DNA of 5,826 nucleotides. It comes from Candidatus Bathyarchaeota archaeon. Its GTDB lineage: Archaea; Thermoproteota; Bathyarchaeia; TCS64. Under the pieces are notes generated by a model that did no database searches, was not told where the DNA came from, and was given only the letters and a program-made list of their open reading frames with translations. The stretch covers positions 1 through 5,826 of the forward strand of contig JAEHCT010000097.1 in assembly GCA_020697635.1 (NCBI GenBank). The letters are read 5' to 3'. The translations under genes and the position numbers were made by a program. The stretch's first letter is position 1; each line of letters opens with the position of its first letter. This document shows positions 1 to 5,449 of this stretch, one piece after another.

Positions 1-426
1 CGAGAAGTATCCGACGACGGGCAGCCTGTTGATGACGCGCCCAATTACGAGCCGCTCCGGCACGGGAACACCGTCGGGGAACATGTTGTTGTCGCCCTTG
101 GTAGTGTAGACCCATTCATCGTCGTTCTCGTGTCTATCGATGGCCCTGTGCACGATGTACTCGTCCTCGAACCCGGGTCTTATGAATACGAGGATGTCTC
201 CGTCAGGCGGGGGGGCTGCATACACGTCGTCGAAGTCGTCGACGGCCTCGATGAAGATGAAGTCTCCTACCCCCAGGGTTGGTACCATGCTCTGAGATAT
301 GACGACCATCATCGGGTTCTCGGTGCCGAGGTTGTTCCTGAGCAGGAACATTCCGCCGTAGAAAGCGGCTATGAGAACGATGAAGGTCGCGCCGTAGCGG
401 AGTATCTCCTTAGTCCCATCATCCAT
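1..426 (-). CDS. Signal peptidase I, archaeal Sec11-like type (3' end cut by window edge)
   Basis: This membrane-anchored serine protease removes signal peptides from exported proteins on the outer face of the cytoplasmic membrane. The 142 residues in the window are the N-terminal part and the frame is open to base 1. Residues 8-29 form one hydrophobic anchor. The nucleophile box is at residues 43-55 (ISQSMVPTLGVGD, Ser46). The second box, YIVHRAI, carries His93 where bacterial enzymes have the general-base lysine, as in archaeal and ER signal peptidases. The third box, TKGDNN (109-114), has Asp112, and a Pro-Asp follows at 117-118. The ATG at 426 is the only upstream start, since a stop codon lies two codons before it. 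It begins 16 bases after the TFE-beta stop codon and is last in the visible cluster, so it is probably co-transcribed with TBP. The missing part should hold the end of the catalytic fold and perhaps a C-terminal membrane segment. Family assignment is secure; the link to transcription factors is positional only. Confidence 0.93.
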   Translation of the reverse strand, partial: MDDGTKEILRYGATFIVLIAAFYGGMFLLRNNLGTENPMMVVISQSMVPTLGVGDFIFIEAVDDFDDVYAAPPPDGDILVFIRPGFEDEYIVHRAIDRHENDDEWVYTTKGDNNMFPDGVPVPERLVIGRVINRLPVVGYFS

Positions 427-434
427 TATCTAGT

Positions 435-440
435 GATCAC
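435..440 (-). promoter_or_regulatory. Likely ribosome binding site for signal peptidase gene
   Basis: On the minus strand GTGATC lies 8 bases before the ATG at 426. It matches six bases of the archaeal Shine-Dalgarno consensus AGGAGGTGATCC, which pairs with the 16S rRNA 3' end. The same bases sit inside a perfect 10-base palindrome, AGTGATCACT (432-441). Confidence 0.5.
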
Positions 441-442
441 TG

Positions 443-805
443 TCAGGCATCTGTCTCTATTCTGGGGTCTATCCAGGCGGTCAGCAGCAGGCAGTACACA
501 GGGTCCTGTGTTCCTCCCCTGAAGCACTTCTCCACCTCGCTGCATATGAGGCAGGGGCAGCCTCTCACCGAGTCGAGGGTGACGGGCTCATTCTTACTGA
601 CCAGCTTGTAGGTCCACCGGCCGTCATTGATGACCTTGTCACGAACTATCCTGCCTTTCTCCTCGAACTTCTTCGCCAGCCGTGAGCCTTCTCGGCTGCT
701 CACGTCTAGGAGCTTCCATAGCTCGCTCTGTAGTAGCCCTTCTTCTCCCGCGTCGTAGATTAGTCTAAGGGCCCTCTGCTCTACGCTGCTGTTCCTCGGC
801 GGCAT
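443..805 (-). CDS. Transcription initiation factor TFE, beta subunit (RPC34/RPC39-like winged helix with Fe-S motif)
   Basis: TFE-beta is the archaeal relative of RNA polymerase III subunit RPC34/RPC39. With TFE-alpha it helps RNA polymerase open promoter DNA in the TBP/TFB pre-initiation complex. The 120-residue protein has a winged-helix domain at about residues 5-70 (helix-turn-helix near 24-50, wing at RWTYKL 63-68). A compact cysteine cluster follows: C85-x2-C88-x5-C94-x10-C105. That spacing, with GG at 97-98 and the following LLLTAWI, matches the C-terminal 4Fe-4S motif of eukaryotic RPC39 as I remember it. Cys83 is an extra cysteine in the same stretch. The ATG at 805 follows a good ribosome binding site, and the gene lies 12 bases after TBP. 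TFE-alpha is not in the window. An alternative reading as a generic winged-helix regulator is less likely because of the exact cysteine spacing and the TBP neighbour. Confidence 0.88.
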   Translation of the reverse strand: MPPRNSSVEQRALRLIYDAGEEGLLQSELWKLLDVSSREGSRLAKKFEEKGRIVRDKVINDGRWTYKLVSKNEPVTLDSVRGCPCLICSEVEKCFRGGTQDPVYCLLLTAWIDPRIETDA

Positions 806-808
806 TGT

Positions 809-816
809 TCACCACC
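809..816 (-). promoter_or_regulatory. Ribosome binding site for TFE-beta
   Basis: Minus-strand GGTGGTGA lies 3 bases before the ATG at 805, in the 12-base gap after the TBP stop codon. It differs at one position from the GGAGGTGA part of the archaeal Shine-Dalgarno sequence and supports the chosen start. Confidence 0.7.
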
Positions 817-817
817 G

Positions 818-1423
818 CTACTCGTAGTAGATGAGGTCGTAGTCTTTCAGTATCCCGTGGACCTTCTCCACCGCCTCTCGGACCATGTCCTCGTGCTTCG
901 CCCCGGTGCAGACCAGCTTCCCTGAGGCGAACAACAGCATGACAACCTTGGGTACGCCCATCCGGTAGATTAGGCCGGGGAACTGCTCTGGCTCGTACAT
1001 CACGTTATCCATGATGTCTGCGGCGGTCTCCAGGTCTATCTTGCCGTGGAGGTTGGCGCTGGCTACGATGTTCTGGATGACGATCGTGGGCTTACCCAGG
1101 ATGATTATCCCGTTGTTCTTGAGCTCCCTCACAACCTTCTTCACGGCGCTGCGGGACATCTTCTCGCTCTTGGCACCCGTGCACACCATCTTGCCTGAGC
1201 CGAAGATGAGGGTGGCCGTCTTGGGCCTCTTGAGCCTGAAGACGAGGCCCGGGAACTGTTTGGGCCTGTACTCGACGTTCCTGAACACCTTCATTATGGC
1301 CAAGAGGTCGATCTTCTGGTCAAGGCTGGCCGAGGCTACAACGTTCTCGATGCTTATTTCGAGGTCTTCCTGCTCCACGTCGACATCGGATTCTAGTTCT
1401 GCTAATTCTCTCTCTACACCCAT
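818..1423 (-). CDS. tbp: TATA-binding protein (TBP), archaeal general transcription factor
   Basis: TBP binds the TATA box and, with TFB, recruits RNA polymerase. The 201-residue protein has the two imperfect direct repeats of the saddle fold, roughly residues 21-109 and 112-199. Each has a QFPGL segment (56-60 and 147-151) and an SGK-x-VCTGAK segment (76-85 and 167-176). The phenylalanines expected to intercalate and kink DNA are present as pairs 17 residues apart: F57/F74 and F148/F165. The N-terminus (residues 4-22) is strongly acidic, with ten Asp/Glu, while the protein stops soon after the last helix (DLIYYE) and lacks the acidic C-terminal tail seen in some archaeal TBPs. The ATG at 1423 has an upstream AGGTG. 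A GTG at codon 16 is a weaker alternative that would remove most of the acidic tail. It is flanked by the unknown gene (28 bases upstream) and TFE-beta (12 bases downstream), which indicates an operon. Confidence 0.98.
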   Translation of the reverse strand: MGVERELAELESDVDVEQEDLEISIENVVASASLDQKIDLLAIMKVFRNVEYRPKQFPGLVFRLKRPKTATLIFGSGKMVCTGAKSEKMSRSAVKKVVRELKNNGIIILGKPTIVIQNIVASANLHGKIDLETAADIMDNVMYEPEQFPGLIYRMGVPKVVMLLFASGKLVCTGAKHEDMVREAVEKVHGILKDYDLIYYE

Positions 1424-1432
1424 TCTCTTTCA

Positions 1433-1438
1433 CACCTT
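1433..1438 (-). promoter_or_regulatory. Ribosome binding site for TBP
   Basis: Minus-strand AAGGTG, whose AGGTG matches the archaeal Shine-Dalgarno core, lies 9 bases before the ATG at 1423. It supports that start and hence the acidic N-terminal extension. A ribosome binding site here also fits translation from a longer polycistronic message starting upstream of the 108-residue gene. Confidence 0.6.
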
Positions 1439-1451
1439 ACGAAGTTGCCAG

Positions 1452-1778
1452 CTATAGCTTGCCTAACTTCTCCAACACGTCCTCGTTGAGAAGGTCTTGG
1501 TTAATTATCTCCACGACAGGGATAGTGCTGATGTTAGGCTCGTGCATAACCTTGTCGCTGTAACCAATCTCACCTGAATAGCTGTTATAGGTGATGAAGC
1601 TTCCCTCGAGGGCCTCCTTCGTCTTGACGAAGTAGAGGAATACCTCGCTCAGGGTCCCACCGATGACGAAGTAAAGGTGGTCACCCTCGTTCTCCATGTG
1701 CTGTATCACGTTTGAAGCAGGGGAGGAGGCGACAAGCATGACTATGTCCCTGATTGATTTCAGCTGGACAAACTTCAT
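1452..1778 (-). CDS. Unknown 108-residue protein leading the TBP operon
   Basis: I do not recognise this family. The protein is small, soluble-looking, without cysteine or tryptophan and without a signal peptide. Reading the sequence, a short amphipathic N-terminal stretch (residues 5-30) is followed by likely beta-strands at HLYFVIGG (34-41), VFLYFVK (46-52) and SFITYNSY (60-67). A strand at ISTIPVVEII (83-92) and an acidic helix (95-108) end the protein, which suggests a compact alpha/beta fold. The ATG at 1778 lies about 30 bases downstream of TTTAAATA boxes, so the message would have a leader of only a few bases. I see no convincing ribosome binding site, in keeping with a near-leaderless first gene. 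It ends 28 bases before TBP and is very likely co-transcribed with it. A role alongside TBP/TFE is possible but only inferred from position. Coding is supported by the clean frame and promoter placement. Confidence 0.8.
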   Translation of the reverse strand: MKFVQLKSIRDIVMLVASSPASNVIQHMENEGDHLYFVIGGTLSEVFLYFVKTKEALEGSFITYNSYSGEIGYSDKVMHEPNISTIPVVEIINQDLLNEDVLEKLGKL

Positions 1779-1807
1779 GATATTCTCTATATTAGGCGTG
1801 GTGGGAG

Positions 1808-1825
1808 TATTTAAACTATTTAAAT
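1808..1825. promoter_or_regulatory. Divergent promoter with two TATA-like boxes forming an inverted repeat
   Basis: The plus strand reads TATTTAAACTATTTAAAT. It holds two direct copies of TATTTAAA (1808-1815 and 1817-1824, a 9-base repeat). It also forms a perfect inverted repeat, ATTTAAA-cta-TTTAAAT (1809-1825). Read on the minus strand each copy is TTTAAATA, an archaeal box A. With the usual distance of about 26 bases from box centre to transcription start, the minus-strand start falls near 1785-1795, just before the 1778 ATG. The plus-strand start falls near 1837-1847, at the first possible start of the carboxypeptidase. One element could therefore serve both directions. Confidence 0.72.
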
Positions 1826-1840
1826 GAAAATGCAGGGATA

Positions 1841-4447
1841 ATGCAATGTCTGTGTTTTATGGTGGATATGCAGCTTATATTACAGCCGATCTTATTTGAT
1901 TCAGTGAATCGTTTGAGTGAAATATTGTCACCTGAGGGGTTCTACGGTTTCAAGCCTGGTACGGATCGCAAGCTCGTGAGATGGGACAAGGTCGTGGAGT
2001 ACTTCTGGCATCTTGACGGGGCTTCAGACAGGGTGAAGGTCAAGGAGGTGGGGAAGACCACCGAGGGCAACCCCATGATACTGGCCTACATATCTTCTCC
2101 CGAGAACTTGGAGAGGCTGGGCGAGATAAGGGAGATGAGCTGGAGTATAAGCCACCCCCGGGGCCTCTCCGAGGGGGAGGCTGACAGGATCGTCGCCGAC
2201 GGCAAGGCGGTGGTGGCGATGACCATGAGCATCCACGCCTCAGAGGTCGGCGGAACACAGGTCTTCTCGGACCTAGCGTACAGGCTGCTCACCTGCGATA
2301 ACGAGCTGACAATGCGTATAAGAGAGAACGTCGTGCTGCTGCTTTTCCCGTGCGCCAACCCGGACGGCCAGATCATGACGGTGGACTGGTATTACGAGTG
2401 GCTGGGCACCGAGTACGAGGGGTGCGGCTTGCCACGGCTTTACCACAAGTATGTGGGTCACGACAACAACAGGGATGCGTTGACCCTCACCCAGGTAGAG
2501 ACGCAGATCATGAACAGGGTGCTCCTCAAGGAGTGGTTCCCCCAGGCTTACGTGGACCACCACCAGATGGGGTTCTATGGGTCACGGTTCTTTATACCGC
2601 CCAACAGCAACCCCCTCAACGAGGTGACGGACCCCCTGGTCTGGACGGAGCAGAAGCACTACGGTGCTCAGATGGCTATACGGATGGCTTCTGAGGGAGT
2701 CTCGGGGGTGGAGCAGGCGGCGGTGTTCCCCGCCGACTTCATGCCCGGGTTCAGTCTGGTGTTCCCATGGTTCCAGATATGCGGCATGTTCACCGAGTCG
2801 GCCAGCGTCAAGTTCGCGACGCCGGTGTACGTCCATTATCACCAGCTGCAGCCCCACCCGCGGGGCCGACCAGAGTACCGTGCCTCGGTGAACTTCAACG
2901 ACCCCTGGAAGGGGGGATGGTGGCGCCTCAGCGACATACTTAGGGGTCAGATGGCGGCGGCGATGGCCACCTTGGAGGTCGCGGCGAATAACCGTGAGAT
3001 GATCCTTAGGAACATGCACACGAAGGCGATGAGGAGCCTCGAGATCGGCGGAGCAGAGGCGCCGTACGCCTTCCTCTTCCCTCCGGGCCAGAGAGACCCG
3101 AATGCAGCTAGGAGGCTCCTGAAGACCCTCATGGACATGAGCGTCGAGGTTCACCAAGCCACATCGCCTGTAAGGGTGGGCGACGTAACGTACTCCGAGG
3201 GAACATACGTCGTATTCGCGGGACAGACCGCGCGCCCCTTCTTGGTTAGCCTACTGAGCCGCACCTTTTACAGGGATAACCTGTGGGTCCGGTCGCAGGA
3301 CGGCGCTCCCATGATGAACTACGACTTCGCCACCCAGACTATGGCCGAGTTCAAGGGTGTGGAAGTAATGGAGGCGGAGATGCCTCCTGTGGGCTCCTTC
3401 ACAGAGCTAAATGAGATAAGGCAGCCTGAAGGCGTAGTCGAGAAATCGAAGATCGGGTACATCCTCGACGGGAGGATAAACGACTCCTTCAAGGCGCTGA
3501 ACCTTTTAACGAAGGCGGGCGTCGAGGTCCACAGGGTCCATGAGGCGGTTGACCTAGGCGAGGAAACTCTGCCGCCGGGAGCCTTCTATGTCCCCAAGAA
3601 GAGGGGCGTGGAGTCTAAGCTTAAGGAGGTTGCCGGTGAGATTCACATCAGGTTCCATGGACTTAAGGAAGAGCCCGGGTTCAGTCATGGCCCCGTCAAG
3701 CCGCTGAGGATCGCCATGTATCAGAGGGGCTGGGGCGGGAACATGGACGAAGGCTGGACCCGGTGGCTCTTGGAGCAGTATGGGTTCGAGTACACCACCG
3801 TGACGGACAAGGAGGTCAAGGAGGGGCTGGAGGGCTGCGACGTGTTCATCCTCCCCAGCGACCCACCCGCCCTCATAACGGGTGAGGGTGTCGAAGAGTG
3901 GTACGAAAAGCGGTTCAAGGGCGCATACACGGTGCCTGTGCTGCCCCCTGAGTACAAGACAGGGATCGGCGACGACGGCGTGGAGAAGGTGAAGGAGTTC
4001 GTGGATAAGGGCGGCAGGGTGCTGGTCCTCTACGAGTCTTGCGAGTTCGCCATCGAGAAGCTCGGCGTGCCCGTGAGGAACACGGTGAAGGATCTGAAGC
4101 CCGAGGAGTTCCATTGCCCGGGATCCACCATAAGGGTGAACATCGACAACACCCATCCGCTGGGGTATGGGATGCCGGAGAGGGGGTTGATACTGTTGAG
4201 GGGGAACCACGCCTACGCGGTGAAGGGTGGCCACTGGAACGAGAACTACGGCGCGGTGATTACGTACCCCGAGGAGGACATGATGCAGAGCGGGTGGCTC
4301 ATCGGGGAGAAGCATCTCGCCAGGAAGGCGGCGCTCATTGAGGCCAAGAAGGGGGAGGGTACCGTGGTGCTCTACGGCTTCGCGCCCCAGATGAGGGCCT
4401 TGACGGACGCCACTTTCAAGGTCTTCTTCAACGCCCTCGTGGGCTGA
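1841..4447 (+). CDS. M14-family zinc carboxypeptidase with C-terminal glutamine-amidotransferase-like domain
   Basis: This is a metallopeptidase expected to cleave residues from peptide C-termini using one zinc ion. In the 868-residue reading, the peptidase domain covers about residues 30-350. The zinc ligands are H132 and E135 (SIHASEVGG) and H241 (YVDHHQMG). NPDG (173-176) and NNRD with R211 fit the substrate-binding region, and E319 (GMFTES) fits the catalytic glutamate. A linking alpha/beta region (about 400-610) leads to a class I glutamine-amidotransferase-like fold (about 620-868), where the stretch with GRVLVLYES and GEGTVVLYGF is typical. I see no clear Cys-His-Glu triad, so that domain is probably non-catalytic. 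No signal peptide is obvious, so it is likely cytosolic. The start is unsure: ATGs at 1841, 1859 and 1868, GTG at 1904 and TTG at 1913 and 1925 are all in frame. The recognisable family sequence begins only at SPEGFYGFKPGTD (residue 30), and the first 28 codons are AT-rich, unlike the rest. Confidence 0.92.
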   Translation: MQCLCFMVDMQLILQPILFDSVNRLSEILSPEGFYGFKPGTDRKLVRWDKVVEYFWHLDGASDRVKVKEVGKTTEGNPMILAYISSPENLERLGEIREMSWSISHPRGLSEGEADRIVADGKAVVAMTMSIHASEVGGTQVFSDLAYRLLTCDNELTMRIRENVVLLLFPCANPDGQIMTVDWYYEWLGTEYEGCGLPRLYHKYVGHDNNRDALTLTQVETQIMNRVLLKEWFPQAYVDHHQMGFYGSRFFIPPNSNPLNEVTDPLVWTEQKHYGAQMAIRMASEGVSGVEQAAVFPADFMPGFSLVFPWFQICGMFTESASVKFATPVYVHYHQLQPHPRGRPEYRASVNFNDPWKGGWWRLSDILRGQMAAAMATLEVAANNREMILRNMHTKAMRSLEIGGAEAPYAFLFPPGQRDPNAARRLLKTLMDMSVEVHQATSPVRVGDVTYSEGTYVVFAGQTARPFLVSLLSRTFYRDNLWVRSQDGAPMMNYDFATQTMAEFKGVEVMEAEMPPVGSFTELNEIRQPEGVVEKSKIGYILDGRINDSFKALNLLTKAGVEVHRVHEAVDLGEETLPPGAFYVPKKRGVESKLKEVAGEIHIRFHGLKEEPGFSHGPVKPLRIAMYQRGWGGNMDEGWTRWLLEQYGFEYTTVTDKEVKEGLEGCDVFILPSDPPALITGEGVEEWYEKRFKGAYTVPVLPPEYKTGIGDDGVEKVKEFVDKGGRVLVLYESCEFAIEKLGVPVRNTVKDLKPEEFHCPGSTIRVNIDNTHPLGYGMPERGLILLRGNHAYAVKGGHWNENYGAVITYPEEDMMQSGWLIGEKHLARKAALIEAKKGEGTVVLYGFAPQMRALTDATFKVFFNALVG
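1875..1882 (+). promoter_or_regulatory. Possible second TATA box for the carboxypeptidase gene
   Basis: TTATATTA resembles archaeal box A. Its centre is about 26 bases before the in-frame GTG at 1904, which would give a leaderless message starting at that codon. It lies inside the reading frame if the ATG at 1841 is used, so either this box or the early ATG is probably not used. Confidence 0.3.
1898..1910. repeat. Perfect 6-base inverted repeat near the carboxypeptidase start
   Basis: GATTCA-g-TGAATC is a perfect palindrome around base 1904. It coincides with the candidate leaderless GTG start and the transcription start predicted from the box at 1875-1882, a position where a repressor operator could act. 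A 6-base arm with a 1-base spacer is expected about once by chance in a sequence of this length, so the evidence is location only. Confidence 0.25.
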
Positions 4448-4459
4448 CTCTTCAACACC

Positions 4460-4482
4460 TTTTTAATTGGGGCCCCGTTTTT
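4460..4482 (+). promoter_or_regulatory. T-rich gap: candidate terminator of the carboxypeptidase gene and promoter of the YbjQ gene
   Basis: The 48-base gap after the carboxypeptidase stop has two T5 runs (4460-4464 and 4478-4482) on either side of the palindrome GGGGCCCC (4469-4476). Archaeal RNA polymerase terminates at T-runs, so either run could end the upstream message. The first run is also part of TTTTTAAT, a TATA-like box whose centre lies about 26 bases before 4490. That would start a nearly leaderless transcript just ahead of the ATG at 4496. Whether the YbjQ gene has its own promoter or is read through is open. Confidence 0.4.
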
Positions 4483-4495
4483 CAACTTGGTAGAG

Positions 4496-4912
4496 ATGAA
4501 GTGTGCATTGTGTGGATCAGAGATCCCTGAGGACGCCAAGTTCTGTCCGAAGTGCGGAGAGACCGTCGACGAGGGGCCGCCCGGGTTCATGATAGTGACG
4601 ACCCCGGAGGTGCCTGGGTACAGGATCACCAAGGTGTTCGGGGTCGTGACGGGCCTCACGCCGAGGACCCGGGGCATCCTAGGCAAGTTCGTGGCCGGCT
4701 TCGAGTCCATGTTCGGCGGTGAGGTGACGGCTTTCACGAGCGAGCTGGAGAAGGCTAGGATGGAAGCCATACGCCGCGTCAGGAACAAGGCGGTGAACCT
4801 AGGAGCCAACGCCGTCGTGGGGCTTGACTTGGAGACCAGCGACCTGGGGCTTCAGCTTGGGGTCGTCGTGATCTCGGCCACAGGGACGGCCGTGGTCATC
4901 GAGAAGGAGTAG
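4496..4912 (+). CDS. Zinc-ribbon plus YbjQ (heavy-metal-binding-like) domain protein
   Basis: The 138-residue protein has two parts. Residues 1-21 form a short zinc ribbon with C3-x2-C6 and C17-x2-C20 and the common sequence EIPEDAKFCPKCG. Residues 31-138 are a YbjQ/UPF0145 domain, recognised from the IVTTPEVPGYRI strand, the helix with ELEKARMEAIRR, the NLGANAVVGLDLE motif (101-113) and the final GTAVVIEKE strand. YbjQ proteins assemble as oligomers and are often labelled heavy-metal-binding, but their role is not established. The zinc ribbon may bind metal, nucleic acid or another protein. I chose the ATG at 4496 because the ribbon starts right there. An in-frame TTG at 4487 would add three residues. 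It lies 48 bases after the carboxypeptidase gene on the same strand, so co-transcription is possible. The stop codon directly touches the stop codon of the opposing FTR gene. Confidence 0.88.
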   Translation: MKCALCGSEIPEDAKFCPKCGETVDEGPPGFMIVTTPEVPGYRITKVFGVVTGLTPRTRGILGKFVAGFESMFGGEVTAFTSELEKARMEAIRRVRNKAVNLGANAVVGLDLETSDLGLQLGVVVISATGTAVVIEKE

Positions 4913-4931
4913 CTACACCTTCCTCGTGTAG
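4913..4931. terminator. Stem-loop at the junction of two convergent genes (possible bidirectional terminator or processing site)
   Basis: CTACAC (4913-4918) and GTGTAG (4926-4931) are perfect 6-base arms around a 7-base loop, and a G-T pair can extend the stem by one. The stem begins exactly at the boundary between the YbjQ and FTR stop codons and covers the last six residues and the stop of FTR. No T-run follows on either strand, so it is not a standard archaeal terminator. An RNA-stability or processing role, or chance, is equally possible. Confidence 0.3.
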
Positions 4932-5449
4932 TGCCCTAATGCGGTGACGAGTTCCTCGAACATCTCCCTCTTGGCCTTGCATATGGGGCAGACGTAAGGC
5001 GGGTCATCGCTGAAGACCACGTATCCACACTGTTTACAGTAGAGCAGCTTCCTGCTTGATTTCATCATCTCTCCTATTGTCTCCTCCTCGGTTTCCTTCT
5101 CTGCTAGTCCTAGGGTGGCCCTCTGTTTATCGTAGGGGCGTCGCTCGGGTATTGCCCGTGCCTGATTTTTGCCTTCATGAGTCTCGTCGTCTACGTAGAG
5201 GCTGCAGTAGCAGCACCCGTACTCGGCTACGTCGGGGTCTCTGTAGTCACAGGGACAGATGATGTCACGGTCCGTCTCGAAGTTCCCTGAGGCCATCCTG
5301 CAGGGGCAGCTCGGGTAACCGTATCGTTCCTCGTTTGTCTTCAGCCCCTCCAGTAGGCATTGGAGCAGCTTCTCGTCCGGTGTGATGCGTATGCCTCTCG
5401 ACTTGGCGTCCTGCTGTGCTCGTCTCTTCACGTCGTCTATGCTGATCAC
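4913..5449 (-). CDS. Ferredoxin:thioredoxin/disulfide reductase catalytic subunit fused to a rubredoxin-like domain
   Basis: The enzyme uses a 4Fe-4S cluster next to a redox-active disulfide to turn one-electron donors such as ferredoxin into dithiol reduction of a thioredoxin or glutaredoxin. The 178-residue protein has the FTR catalytic domain at about 1-90. By comparison with plant-type FTR, C48, C65, C67 and C80 would hold the cluster and C50 and C82 would form the active disulfide. The last motif is CYC, with Tyr81 where plant-type enzymes have histidine, and C79 is an extra neighbouring cysteine. A charged linker (88-134) leads to a rubredoxin-like ribbon with C138-x2-C141 and C154-x2-C157, which may carry iron or zinc. 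The GTG at 5449 is chosen: it overlaps the glutaredoxin stop as GTGA, has AGAGG ten bases upstream, and gives the family's usual N-terminus (ISIDDVKRRA). The frame stays open further upstream only as a shadow of the glutaredoxin gene. It is co-transcribed and translationally coupled with that gene. Confidence 0.93.
   Translation of the reverse strand: MISIDDVKRRAQQDAKSRGIRITPDEKLLQCLLEGLKTNEERYGYPSCPCRMASGNFETDRDIICPCDYRDPDVAEYGCCYCSLYVDDETHEGKNQARAIPERRPYDKQRATLGLAEKETEEETIGEMMKSSRKLLYCKQCGYVVFSDDPPYVCPICKAKREMFEELVTALGHYTRKV

Noticed and set aside
432..441. Perfect palindrome AGTGATCACT between TFE-beta and signal peptidase, considered as an operator or internal promoter element
   Set aside because: Its GTGATC half is better explained as the ribosome binding site, and there is no TATA box nearby.
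130..522. Plus-strand open frame opposite the signal peptidase gene
   Set aside because: It overlaps the clearly coding minus-strand signal peptidase and the end of TFE-beta and shows no domain of its own.
1011..1457. Plus-strand 148-codon frame opposite TBP
   Set aside because: It is an antisense shadow of the TBP gene, whose two repeats are unmistakable.
2582..3157. Minus-strand 191-codon frame inside the carboxypeptidase gene
   Set aside because: It is rich in Arg, His and Leu from GC-rich antisense sequence and has no recognisable motif; the plus strand carries the intact enzyme.
3554..4315. Minus-strand 253-codon frame inside the carboxypeptidase gene
   Set aside because: It is a long antisense shadow with low-complexity composition, and the plus-strand domain continues through it.
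4372..4809. Minus-strand 145-codon frame across the carboxypeptidase end and the YbjQ gene
   Set aside because: It spans two plus-strand genes and their gap and has no motif of its own.
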